Assembly: GCA_025354965.1 (NCBI GenBank)
Contig: JANXLW010000434.1
Span: forward strand, 1-13,346
From: Betaproteobacteria bacterium
GTDB taxonomy: Bacteria > Pseudomonadota > Gammaproteobacteria > Burkholderiales > Burkholderiaceae_C
Reading direction: 5' to 3'
Length of the DNA stretch: 13,346 nt
The translations under genes and the position numbers were made by a program. The notes beneath the pieces were generated by a model that ran no database searches, was not told where the DNA came from, and was given only the letters and a program-made list of their open reading frames with translations. Below, piece by piece: positions 1-5,980 of this stretch. Each line of letters begins with the position of its first letter. The first letter of the stretch is position 1.

Positions 1-109
1 GCTCGAGCTGGCGTGCAATGCGCAGCTTTTCGTCTTTGTTCATGGAGGCACCAGGCGACTGTTCGCCATCACGCAAAGTGGTATCAAAAATAATCAATTT
101 GTCGGCCAT
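1..109 (-). CDS. leuA: 2-isopropylmalate synthase, N-terminal 36 codons (runs off the left edge)
   Basis: This is the start of the enzyme that condenses 2-oxoisovalerate with acetyl-CoA, the first committed step of leucine synthesis in the cytoplasm. The visible peptide begins MADKLIIFDTTLRDGEQSPG and continues ASMNKDEKLRIARQLE. The FDTTLRDGEQSPG stretch is the hallmark metal- and substrate-binding N-terminal motif of the LeuA/HMGL-like TIM-barrel family. The ATG at 109-107 is preceded by AGGAG (121-117) at 7 nt, so the start is well supported. The gene follows pssA on the same strand and is separated from it by a leader peptide and a terminator-like hairpin, which suggests leucine-dependent attenuation. 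Only the N-terminus lies in the window, so the family identification rests on this motif and on the ilv gene context. Confidence 0.93.
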   Translation of the reverse strand, partial: MADKLIIFDTTLRDGEQSPGASMNKDEKLRIARQLE

Positions 110-164
110 CTGATTTCTCCTGTGTTCCTGAAAATCTGCAATCCAAATATAGACACCCAAAACG

Positions 165-199
165 CCAAAAGCCCGCTGCGGCTGCATGCGGGCTTTTGG
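165..199 (-). terminator. Terminator-like hairpin upstream of leuA (attenuator candidate)
   Basis: A perfect 12-bp inverted repeat is visible: CCAAAAGCCCGC (165-176) and GCGGGCTTTTGG (188-199), with an 11-nt loop. Read on the minus strand, the GC-rich core is followed by GGCTTTTGGCGTTTTGG, that is, two short U tracts. It sits 55 nt before the leuA start and 18 nt after the stop of a Leu-rich leader peptide, the position expected of an attenuator. The structure is nearly symmetric and could also act on the plus strand. It could instead simply end the ilv-pssA transcript, with leuA having its own promoter downstream; the leader peptide argues for attenuation. Confidence 0.75.
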
Positions 200-217
200 A
201 TTTGGTGAGCGCGTGCG

Positions 218-271
218 CTACCGTCTCCGCCCGTCCGGCGATAGCAGTAGCGTCAGCAAAATTTGTTTCAT
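218..271 (-). CDS. Putative leucine leader peptide (17 aa)
   Basis: The minus strand encodes MKQILLTLLLSPDGRRR, from ATG at 271-269 to TAG at 220-218. Codons 5-10 are TTG CTG ACG CTA CTG CTA: five leucines in six codons, two of them CTA, a codon usually rare in this kind of genome. The coding stretch ends 18 nt before the terminator-like hairpin that precedes leuA. In enteric bacteria and other proteobacteria, ribosome stalling on Leu codons of such peptides prevents formation of the downstream terminator when charged Leu-tRNA is scarce. A pause stem can be drawn from CGCTAC (252-247), within the Leu codons, and GTAGCG (221-216) at the stop codon; CGGGC (233-229) could pair with GCCCG (193-189) as an antiterminator. 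No good Shine-Dalgarno sequence is visible before the ATG, which is the main weakness of the call. Confidence 0.6.
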   Translation of the reverse strand: MKQILLTLLLSPDGRRR

Positions 272-346
272 GTCATCAATGTACCACAAGTTATTGGGAT
301 CATCGTCAAGCACGAACAGCGATGCGGGTTTGTTTAAACCTGTCCA

Positions 347-1162
347 TTAGCTGTGCAGTCCTCGTTCGTCGGGCTCGTCAGTTGAAGTGCTGATGACACT
401 GGTCTGAACCCCTTTGGCCTTGCGCCAGATGTAAATGACATAGCCACTGAATCCGTAAACAACAAACACAGCGAACATGACGATAGGAGGATCGATATTG
501 ATGACGGCAATACTCAGTGCGATCAACACAATAACGGCGAAAGGCACGCTCTTTTTCATGTGAACATCTTTGAAGCTGTAAAACGGAACATTGGTCACCA
601 TGGTCAAACCCGAGTACAAAGCCAGGGCAAACATCAGCCATGCAACTGTCTGCCCCTTGACGCCAAGATCCGTCATCAGCCAGATGAATCCGGCAACCAA
701 TGCGGCCGCGGCGGGGGACGGCAAACCCTGAAAGTAGCGCTTGTCGACGACAGCAGTGTTGACGTTAAATCTCGCCAGACGCAACGCCGCGCAAGCGCAA
801 TACACAAAAGCAGCTATCCAACCCCAGCGTCCCAAACCCTGCAGCGCCCATACATAAGCGATGAGCGCAGGCGCCGCACCGAAAGACACCATGTCCGAGA
901 GTGAATCCATTTGCTCGCCGAAGGCGCTTTGCGTATTCGTCATGCGGGCTACGCGTCCATCCAGACTGTCCAGCACCATAGCGCAGAAGACACCGACGGC
1001 CGCCAGGTCGAAGCGTCCATTAATCGCCATCACAATGGCATAAAACCCACCAAACAAAGCTGCCAGTGTGAACAGGTTGGGCAATATATAGATACCTTTC
1101 CTGCGCTTTTTCACCACTAAAGCGTCGCCCTCAGCAAAGTCTGGTTCATTTCCTTCATGCAT
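347..1162 (-). CDS. pssA: CDP-diacylglycerol-serine O-phosphatidyltransferase (phosphatidylserine synthase)
   Basis: This 271-aa integral membrane enzyme transfers phosphatidyl from CDP-diacylglycerol to L-serine, the first step towards phosphatidylethanolamine. It carries the full CDP-alcohol phosphatidyltransferase signature DGxxARx8GxxxDxxxD, with Asp68, Gly69, Ala72, Arg73, Gly82, Asp86 and Asp90. Several hydrophobic spans follow: around residues 26-46, 53-66, 95-112, 131-152, 157-177 and two near the C-terminus. It therefore belongs to the membrane-embedded class, not the phospholipase-D-like PssA of E. coli. The ATG at 1162 has GGAGG (1175-1171) at 8 nt. The C-terminal tail is hydrophilic and acidic. 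The gene lies between ilvC and leuA on the same strand, an arrangement known in beta-proteobacteria; a perfect hairpin in the ilvC-pssA gap probably tunes its share of the operon transcript. Confidence 0.95.
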   Translation of the reverse strand: MHEGNEPDFAEGDALVVKKRRKGIYILPNLFTLAALFGGFYAIVMAINGRFDLAAVGVFCAMVLDSLDGRVARMTNTQSAFGEQMDSLSDMVSFGAAPALIAYVWALQGLGRWGWIAAFVYCACAALRLARFNVNTAVVDKRYFQGLPSPAAAALVAGFIWLMTDLGVKGQTVAWLMFALALYSGLTMVTNVPFYSFKDVHMKKSVPFAVIVLIALSIAVINIDPPIVMFAVFVVYGFSGYVIYIWRKAKGVQTSVISTSTDEPDERGLHS

Positions 1163-1189
1163 AGAATTGGCCTCCAGCGCTGCATAGTA

Positions 1190-1215
1190 ACAAAGGCCAC
1201 CGAAGTGGCCTTTGT
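1190..1215 (-). terminator. Perfect C(UUCG)G hairpin between ilvC and pssA
   Basis: An 11-bp perfect inverted repeat, ACAAAGGCCAC (1190-1200) and GTGGCCTTTGT (1205-1215), encloses 4 nt. On the minus-strand transcript the loop is UUCG closed by a C-G pair, the unusually stable tetraloop class common in bacterial terminators and processing hairpins. It begins 17 nt after the ilvC stop and ends 27 nt before the pssA ATG. The U tract after it is short (CCTTTGTTACT), so it is more likely a partial terminator or a 3' end stabiliser for the ilv part of the message than a full stop. Confidence 0.7.
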
Positions 1216-1232
1216 CAACTCAGTCAAATGAC

Positions 1233-2249
1233 TCAGTTGCGGCTCTGGTCAACAAGTTTGTTCTTCTTGATCCACGGCATCATTGCGCGAAGTGTTTCGC
1301 CGACTTTTTCTATCTGATGCTCCGAGGTCAAACGACGACGACTCAGCAAAGTGGGCGCTCCAGCCTTGTTTTCCAGGATAAAGCTTTTGGCGTATTCACC
1401 GGTTTGAATGTCTTTCAGACACTGACGCATGGCGTCTTTGGTGGCACTGGTAATGATCTTTGGACCGGTCACGTACTCGCCATATTCGGCATTGTTCGAA
1501 ATGGAGTAGTTCATGTTGGCAATGCCGCCTTCATAAATCATGTCGACAATCAATTTCAGTTCGTGCAGGCATTCAAAATAGGCCATTTCAGGTGCATAGC
1601 CGGCTTCCACCAAGGTCTCAAAACCGGCTTTGATCAATTCAACCGTACCACCGCATAAAACAGCTTGTTCACCGAACAGGTCGGTTTCGGTTTCTTCGCG
1701 GAAGTTGGTTTCAATGATGCCCGCCTTGCCGCCCCCATTGGCCATGGCATAGCTCAAAGCAAGATCGCGTGTGCGGCCTGACTTATCCTGATGAATGGCT
1801 ATCAGGTGCGGCACGCCTCCACCCTGGACATAGGTACCGCGCACCGTATGGCCCGGCGCCTTGGGCGCTACCATCCAGACATCCAGATCTGCACGGGGTG
1901 CAACCAAGCCGTAGTGAACGTTGAAACCGTGAGCGAACACCAGGGAGGCGCCGTGCTTGATGTTGGGCTCGACATCGTTGGTATAAACCGCGCCAATTTG
2001 CTCATCGGGCAGCAATATCATGACGACGTCGGCCGACTTGACTGCATCGGCGACCGCCGCCACTTTGAGGCCAGCCTTTTCCACCTTGGACCAAGAGGCA
2101 CCGCCCTTGCGCAAGCCAACCACGACCTTAACGCCGCTGTCGTTCAAATTCTGCGCGTGGGCGTGACCCTGGCTGCCGTAACCAATGATCGCAACCGTCT
2201 TGCCTTTGATGAGACTCAGATCACAGTCTTTGTCGTAGTAAACCTTCAT
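1233..2249 (-). CDS. ilvC: Ketol-acid reductoisomerase (NADP+), short class I form
   Basis: The enzyme isomerises and reduces 2-acetolactate (or 2-aceto-2-hydroxybutyrate) to the dihydroxy acid, the second common step of valine, leucine and isoleucine synthesis. At 338 aa it is the short class I type. The N-terminal Rossmann domain has GYGSQGHAHAQ (residues 23-33), and the LRKGGASW stretch (46-53) fits NADPH preference. Catalytic and Mg-binding residues are in place: His107, Lys130, Asp190 and Glu194 in ETDLFGEQ, Glu226 and Glu230, and Ser251. The ATG at 2249 is preceded by CGGAG (2260-2256) at 6 nt. Only 21 nt separate it from the ilvH stop, so the two are co-transcribed. The stop is followed by the UUCG hairpin. 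Confidence 0.98.
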   Translation of the reverse strand: MKVYYDKDCDLSLIKGKTVAIIGYGSQGHAHAQNLNDSGVKVVVGLRKGGASWSKVEKAGLKVAAVADAVKSADVVMILLPDEQIGAVYTNDVEPNIKHGASLVFAHGFNVHYGLVAPRADLDVWMVAPKAPGHTVRGTYVQGGGVPHLIAIHQDKSGRTRDLALSYAMANGGGKAGIIETNFREETETDLFGEQAVLCGGTVELIKAGFETLVEAGYAPEMAYFECLHELKLIVDMIYEGGIANMNYSISNNAEYGEYVTGPKIITSATKDAMRQCLKDIQTGEYAKSFILENKAGAPTLLSRRRLTSEHQIEKVGETLRAMMPWIKKNKLVDQSRN

Positions 2250-2270
2250 TTTTTTCTCCGTTGTAAAAAA

Positions 2271-2762
2271 TCAAACTCTCAAGATACGCTCGCCGCGACC
2301 AACCCCACTGGAGCCAGTACGAACCGTTTCCAGAATCGCACCGCGCTCGATAGCCTCCAGAAAGGCGTCGTTCTTCGACTGGTCTCCGGTCAACTCGATG
2401 GTGTAACTTTTCTCGGTGACATCAATGATGCGACCTCTGAAAATATCAGCCATGCGCTTCATTTCTTCACGCTCTTTGCCCACAGCACGAACCTTCACCA
2501 TCATGAGTTCGCGTTCGATGTAGGCGCCTTCTGTCAAATCAACCACTTTCACGACTTCAATCAGCCGGTTCAAGTGCTTGGTAATCTGTTCGATGACATC
2601 GTCCGACCCGGTTGTCTGAATGGTCATGCGTGACAGACTCGGGTCCTCCGTTGGCGCCACTGTGAGGGATTCGATGTTATAGCCACGCGCCGAGAAAAGA
2701 CCGACGACGCGCGATAGAGCGCCAGGCTCATTTTCCAGCAATACTGCAATGATGTGTTTCAT
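2271..2762 (-). CDS. ilvH: Acetolactate synthase small (regulatory) subunit
   Basis: This 163-aa regulatory subunit stimulates the catalytic subunit and mediates valine feedback inhibition. An N-terminal ACT domain covers about residues 3-77 (starting MKHIIAVLLENEPGALSRV), followed by the acetolactate-synthase small-subunit C-terminal domain (about 83-158). Gly14, Ser17 and Asn29 are present; these match positions of E. coli IlvH where changes cause valine resistance, so a valine-sensitive enzyme is expected. An upstream in-frame ATG at 2822 would add 20 residues with no family resemblance; the ATG at 2762 fits the family and has GAGGAG (2777-2772) at 9 nt. It lies 83 nt after ilvB and 21 nt before ilvC. 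Some annotations call this subunit ilvN. Confidence 0.96.
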   Translation of the reverse strand: MKHIIAVLLENEPGALSRVVGLFSARGYNIESLTVAPTEDPSLSRMTIQTTGSDDVIEQITKHLNRLIEVVKVVDLTEGAYIERELMMVKVRAVGKEREEMKRMADIFRGRIIDVTEKSYTIELTGDQSKNDAFLEAIERGAILETVRTGSSGVGRGERILRV

Positions 2763-2792
2763 AGGATGAGACTCCTCTTTTCGCTGCCCTCC

Positions 2793-2814
2793 CCCGGTGG
2801 CGGTAACCGCCGGG
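2793..2814 (-). other. GC-rich hairpin in the ilvB-ilvH gap
   Basis: CCCGG (2793-2797) can pair with CCGGG (2810-2814), or GGCGG (2799-2803) with CCGCC (2807-2811) around a TAA loop. It lies about 16 nt upstream of the ilvH Shine-Dalgarno sequence. No U tract follows on the minus strand, so it is not an ordinary terminator. It may set the ilvB to ilvH ratio through mRNA processing or translation, but that is inference. Confidence 0.35.
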
Positions 2815-2845
2815 CTTGGCAAACAATAGATTTGTCAAAGTTTGG

Positions 2846-4672
2846 TTAAAGATCTTCCGAGCCAAGCAGCATTTCGGTAATACCGTTGCCGGCCTTTACC
2901 ATAGGGAATACGTTCTCCGTCGGATCAGTGCGGAAATCCATGAAAACCGTGCGATCCTTCAGCTTGCGCGCTTCGCGCAACGCGGGCTCCACATCCTGCG
3001 CACGCTCGATCAGCATGCCAACATGCCCGTAGGCTTCGGCCAGCTTGACGAAATTGGGCAACGCATCCATGTAGCTATGACTGTACCGGCCTTCGTATTC
3101 AACTTCCTGCCACTGCCGGACCATACCAAGGTAGCGGTTGTTAAGTGACACAATCTTGATAGGCGTGTTGTACTGTAAGCAGGTGGACAGCTCCTGAATG
3201 CACATCTGAACGGACCCTTCGCCGGTGATGCAAAAAACCTCGCTGTCGGGCTTTGCCAGCTTGATGCCCATTGCATAGGGAATGCCAACGCCCATGGTCC
3301 CCAGCCCACCAGAATTGATCCAGCGGCGCGGTTCGTCGAAACGGTAGTACTGCGCTGCCCACATTTGGTGCTGGCCAACGTCGGAAGTGATGTAGGCATC
3401 AACGTCTTTGGTCATATTCCAAAGGGTTTCAACAACATACTGCGGCTTGATCACATCGTTCTTGCCGTGATCGTACTTGAGGCAATCGCGCTTGCGCCAG
3501 CCTTCTATTGTGTCCCACCAGGCACCGAGCGCATTCGCGTCGGGCTTGGCAGCCCCGTCCTTGATCATTGCGATCATCTCGGACAGCACATCCTTGACGT
3601 CGCCAACAATCGGGATATCCACTTTGACGCGCTTCGAGATACTGGAAGGATCAATGTCTATGTGTATGATTTTTCGCTCGTTTTGCGCAAAATGTTTAGG
3701 GTTGCCAATGACCCGGTCATCGAAACGAGCGCCGACTGCCAGTAGCACGTCACAATGTTGCATGGCATTGTTAGCTTCCACTGTGCCATGCATACCAAGC
3801 ATACCCAGGAATTTGCGATCGCTTGCCGGATACGCGCCCAAGCCCATCAGTGTATTGGTGCAGGGATATCCCAGCATATCCACAAGCATGCGCAGTTCCG
3901 CAGAGGCATTGCTCAGCAGCACACCACCACCGGTATAGACGTACGGCCGTTTGGCAGCCAGCAGCAAGTGGAGGGCCTTGCGAATCTGCCCCCCATGACC
4001 CTTGCGAACCGGGTTGTAAGACCGCATCTGCACACTTTCAGGATAACCGGTGTACGGCACCTTCTTGAATGAAACGTCTTTGGGAATATCCACCACGACA
4101 GGGCCAGGTCGCCCAGTCCGGGCAATATGAAATGCCTTTTTCATGGTTTCAGCAATGTCACGCGCATCCTTGACCAAAAAATTGTGCTTCACAACGGGGC
4201 GAGTAATGCCAACCGTGTCGCATTCCTGAAAAGCGTCAAGTCCAATAGCGTGCGTTGGTACCTGTCCCGTCACGATGACCATTGGAATACTGTCCATGTA
4301 GGCCGTGGCAATGCCGGTAACTGCATTGGTAACCCCAGGCCCAGAAGTCACCAGAGCCACGCCAACGTCACCTGTCGCGCGCGCATAGCCGTCCGCAGCG
4401 TGAACTGCAGCCTGTTCATGCCGCACCAGAACGTGTTGAATCGTGTCCTGCTTGTAAAAAGCGTCGTATATGTGAAGCACCGCCCCGCCCGGATAGCCCC
4501 ACACAAACTTGACACCTTCAGCCTGCAAGGCCTTTACGAGGATCTCTGCACCACGAAGTTCAGTTTCACTTGACGTAGTAACACACGCCTTAACAGCTGG
4601 AGTTGTAGTCTGGCTTTTTGCTGTGGTCGTTGCCGCCGCAGCCGAAGCGATTTCGGCCTTTGATATTTCCAT
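2846..4672 (-). CDS. ilvB: Acetolactate synthase large (catalytic) subunit
   Basis: This thiamine-diphosphate and FAD enzyme of 608 aa makes 2-acetolactate from two pyruvates, or 2-aceto-2-hydroxybutyrate from pyruvate and 2-oxobutyrate, opening the branched-chain pathway. The TPP pyrimidine-binding domain carries the catalytic Glu86 in VRHEQAAVHAADGYARATG; the central FAD-linked domain spans roughly 220-380; the C-terminal TPP domain has GEGS (484-487) ending at NN (511-512) in LNNRYLGMVRQWQ. The first residue of the usual GDG metal motif is Glu here, which I recall as common in beta-proteobacteria. The frame is open to 4792, but the ATG at 4672 starts the MEISKAEIAS sequence familiar in relatives and has AAAGG (4683-4679) at 6 nt. 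Residues 11-37 are a Thr/Ala-rich linker without domain match. It could equally be named ilvI. Confidence 0.97.
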   Translation of the reverse strand: MEISKAEIASAAAATTTAKSQTTTPAVKACVTTSSETELRGAEILVKALQAEGVKFVWGYPGGAVLHIYDAFYKQDTIQHVLVRHEQAAVHAADGYARATGDVGVALVTSGPGVTNAVTGIATAYMDSIPMVIVTGQVPTHAIGLDAFQECDTVGITRPVVKHNFLVKDARDIAETMKKAFHIARTGRPGPVVVDIPKDVSFKKVPYTGYPESVQMRSYNPVRKGHGGQIRKALHLLLAAKRPYVYTGGGVLLSNASAELRMLVDMLGYPCTNTLMGLGAYPASDRKFLGMLGMHGTVEANNAMQHCDVLLAVGARFDDRVIGNPKHFAQNERKIIHIDIDPSSISKRVKVDIPIVGDVKDVLSEMIAMIKDGAAKPDANALGAWWDTIEGWRKRDCLKYDHGKNDVIKPQYVVETLWNMTKDVDAYITSDVGQHQMWAAQYYRFDEPRRWINSGGLGTMGVGIPYAMGIKLAKPDSEVFCITGEGSVQMCIQELSTCLQYNTPIKIVSLNNRYLGMVRQWQEVEYEGRYSHSYMDALPNFVKLAEAYGHVGMLIERAQDVEPALREARKLKDRTVFMDFRTDPTENVFPMVKAGNGITEMLLGSEDL

Positions 4673-4680
4673 GATGAACC

Positions 4681-4725
4681 TTTGCGAATTTCTCTGACGA
4701 AAAACCTTGGGTGCTCCTTCGCAAA
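4681..4725 (-). promoter_or_regulatory. Inverted repeat adjoining the ilvB ribosome-binding site
   Basis: On the minus strand TTTGCGAA (4725-4718) is perfectly complementary to TTCGCAAA (4688-4681), with a 29-nt loop. The right arm overlaps the AAAGG Shine-Dalgarno sequence (4683-4679) of ilvB, so pairing would partly hide the ribosome-binding site. The stem is AU-rich at one end and short, so the effect may be small or conditional. Confidence 0.4.
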
Positions 4726-4822
4726 CTCTTGTGGAATTACGTTGGAACTTAAAGTCAAAGTCATAAGCGCAGTGATTCTTGCGCCGGACCATGACCCGTT
4801 TGCCTTTTGATTAGCAGCTGCC

Positions 4823-4831
4823 ATTATCGCA
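4823..4831 (-). promoter_or_regulatory. Candidate extended -10 promoter for the ilv operon
   Basis: The minus strand reads TGCGATAAT, matching a TGn extended -10 with five of six bases of TATAAT. No clear -35 box is found at 16-18 nt. Transcription would start near 4816 and give a leader of about 145 nt before ilvB. It is the best match in this region but rests on one element only. Confidence 0.4.
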
Positions 4832-4879
4832 CCTGTCAGATTGAAACACTTGACGGCCGCCAGAAAATTCAGGTCTGGA

Positions 4880-4888
4880 TGCCATAAT
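4880..4888 (+). promoter_or_regulatory. Candidate extended -10 promoter for the sigma-factor cluster
   Basis: The plus strand reads TGCCATAAT, a TGn extended -10 with five of six consensus bases; no good -35 is seen at the usual spacing. The start point would fall near 4895, inside the palindrome at 4887-4898, which would make that palindrome well placed as an operator. Confidence 0.35.
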
Positions 4889-4898
4889 TGGCGCCAAT
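4887..4898. repeat. Perfect 12-bp palindrome ATTGGCGCCAAT
   Basis: The sequence is its own reverse complement and lies in the divergent control region, overlapping the predicted start point of the sigma-factor promoter and about 70 nt upstream of the predicted ilv start point. Symmetry and position suggest a dimeric regulator's operator. No matching regulator is encoded nearby, and a 12-bp palindrome can arise by chance. Confidence 0.35.
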
Positions 4899-4929
4899 GG
4901 CGCGTCACTTCCTCGTCGGAGCTTCAAAA

Positions 4930-4968
4930 ATGAGACAGACAAACATTACGGTCGCTGCACAGCAATAA
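4930..4968 (+). CDS. Upstream ORF of 12 codons before the sigma-factor gene
   Basis: ATG at 4930 opens MRQTNITVAAQQ and ends with TAA at 4966-4968, only 4 nt before the TTG start of the sigma factor. It has a textbook Shine-Dalgarno sequence, GGAG at 4918-4921 with 8 nt spacing, whereas the sigma gene has none of its own. It is out of frame with the sigma gene (+1). It may couple translation of the sigma factor to this peptide, or the two may once have been one frame. Confidence 0.45.
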   Translation: MRQTNITVAAQQ

Positions 4969-4972
4969 ACCT

Positions 4973-5539
4973 TTGGCAACTGAACAAGAACTCTCTGATT
5001 TCCTGAAAAGCGTCGAAAAGCGCGCTTTCAAGCGCTCGGTTTACCACGTGCGCAACGAGGAGTCTGCCTTGGACATTGTCCAGGACAGCATGATGAAACT
5101 GGCCGAACACTATGGTGACAAACCGTCCGCTGAGCTGCCGATGCTATTTCAGCGCATCCTCTCCAATTGCACATTGGACTGGTTCCGCAGACAAAAGACG
5201 AGAAATGCGCTGTTCTCAAACATGAGCGATTTTGAATCCGTCGGGGAAGAAGGGGAATTCGATCTCCTGGAAACTTTAAATGTGCAAAGCCACTCAGATC
5301 AAACAGAAAGTGCGGAAAGCACAACACAGCGGGCACAAACCTTGCATCAGATAGAGATGGAAGTTCAGGAACTACCAGCTCGTCAACGAGAAGCATTCCT
5401 CATGCGTTACTGGGAGGAACTGGACGTAGCAGAGACCGCCGCTGCCATGGGTTGCTCGGAAGGCAGTGTCAAAACACACTGTTCGCGTGCAGTTCAGACC
5501 CTCGGCAAAGCCTTGAGTGCAAAGGGAATAACACTATGA
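4973..5539 (+). CDS. ECF-like RNA polymerase sigma factor (sigma-70 family)
   Basis: This 188-aa protein should direct RNA polymerase to a small regulon. Sigma region 2 covers about residues 8-78 (RAFKRSVYHVRNEESALDIV onward to the aromatic/basic DWFRRQK), then comes an acidic Gln/Ser-rich linker (about 85-118), and region 4 with its helix-turn-helix lies at about 125-180 (LPARQREAFLMRYWEELDVA, then GCSEGSVKTHCSRA). The start chosen is TTG at 4973, because MATEQELSDFLKSVEKRAFK matches the usual beginning of this Burkholderiales family; it has no Shine-Dalgarno sequence, and translation may depend on the upstream ORF that stops 4 nt earlier. The stop overlaps the next gene as ATGA, implying translational coupling. 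The linked DUF3619 membrane protein is the likely regulator. Target promoters are unknown. Confidence 0.88.
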   Translation: MATEQELSDFLKSVEKRAFKRSVYHVRNEESALDIVQDSMMKLAEHYGDKPSAELPMLFQRILSNCTLDWFRRQKTRNALFSNMSDFESVGEEGEFDLLETLNVQSHSDQTESAESTTQRAQTLHQIEMEVQELPARQREAFLMRYWEELDVAETAAAMGCSEGSVKTHCSRAVQTLGKALSAKGITL

Positions 5540-5973
5540 CCAATTCGTTTCAATATCAAAATCAGCTTGCGCAGGACCGGTTTGGTTTGCGGGTCACAGC
5601 CCACTTGTCTGACGCCGCTGACGATGTACCTTACGATATTTCAGAACGTTTGCGGGCTGCACGGGCGCGTGCTCTGGATAAGCGAAAAGTTGCCGATGTG
5701 CGCACAGCCACCAGCGTTGGCTTTTCGGGCAGTTCTGCAACACTCACATTTGGTAACGAGAATCCCGGTTGGTGGGATCGCCTTGCGGCGGCCATTCCGC
5801 TGCTAGCCCTTGTTCTTGGCCTGTTTGTCATCAGCGCCATTCAAAACGACAACCGAGCCAACGAAATTGCCGAGATTGATGCCGCGATATTGACTGACGA
5901 CCTGCCACCAGCAGCTTATACAGACCCCGGATTTGCGCAATTCCTCAAGACGATCTCAGGGCAAAGTCAATAG
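5536..5973 (+). CDS. DUF3619 family membrane protein, candidate anti-sigma factor
   Basis: This 145-aa protein has a cytoplasmic N-terminal part rich in Arg and Ala (ISERLRAARARALDKRK at 35-51), one hydrophobic span at about 84-103 just after a WWDR motif, and a short acidic outer tail ending LTDDLPPAAYTDPGFAQFLK. This is the DUF3619 layout. The ATG at 5536 overlaps the stop of the sigma gene by ATGA, a spacing that usually means coupled translation and roughly balanced amounts. From topology and position, I infer that it holds the sigma factor at the inner membrane until an envelope signal arrives. No zinc-binding anti-sigma HxxxCxxC motif is present, so it is not a classical ZAS protein. 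The biochemical role is unproven. Confidence 0.85.
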   Translation: MTNSFQYQNQLAQDRFGLRVTAHLSDAADDVPYDISERLRAARARALDKRKVADVRTATSVGFSGSSATLTFGNENPGWWDRLAAAIPLLALVLGLFVISAIQNDNRANEIAEIDAAILTDDLPPAAYTDPGFAQFLKTISGQSQ

Positions 5974-5980
5974 ACCCATC

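Larger units (their letters stand above)
4673..4972. promoter_or_regulatory. Divergent control region between ilvB and the sigma-factor gene
   Basis: About 300 bp lie between the two diverging genes. They hold a candidate ilv promoter (minus, near 4823-4831), a candidate sigma-factor promoter (plus, near 4880-4888), a 12-bp palindrome (4887-4898), an inverted repeat reaching the ilvB Shine-Dalgarno sequence (4681-4725) and a 12-codon upstream ORF before the sigma gene (4930-4968). No Leu/Val/Ile-rich leader peptide followed by a terminator is evident before ilvB, unlike before leuA. No other gene is seen. Confidence 0.6.

Noticed and set aside
1216..1239. Repeated ACTCAGT around the ilvC stop (caactcagtc and gactcagttg).
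   Set aside because: It is a short direct repeat at the end of the coding sequence and not a hairpin; likely chance.
1212..1658. Long plus-strand open frame opposite ilvC, and similar frames opposite ilvH, ilvB and nadE.
   Set aside because: They are antisense shadows of strongly conserved genes, with no recognisable domains.
3220..3228. GEG in place of GDG in the TPP motif of acetolactate synthase, as a sign of a damaged enzyme.
   Set aside because: The rest of the motif is intact, Glu can also bind the metal, and I recall the same residue as usual in beta-proteobacterial enzymes.
4673..4792. A 40-residue N-terminal extension of ilvB starting at 4792.
   Set aside because: The added sequence is basic and Cys/Phe/Asn-rich without family resemblance, while the ATG at 4672 has a Shine-Dalgarno sequence and gives the usual MEISKAE start.
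4673..4822. A branched-chain leader peptide before ilvB (frame with ITALMTLTLSSNVIP).
   Set aside because: The Leu/Ile/Val residues are scattered, the ORF runs on past the ilvB start, and no terminator hairpin follows, so it is not a convincing attenuator.
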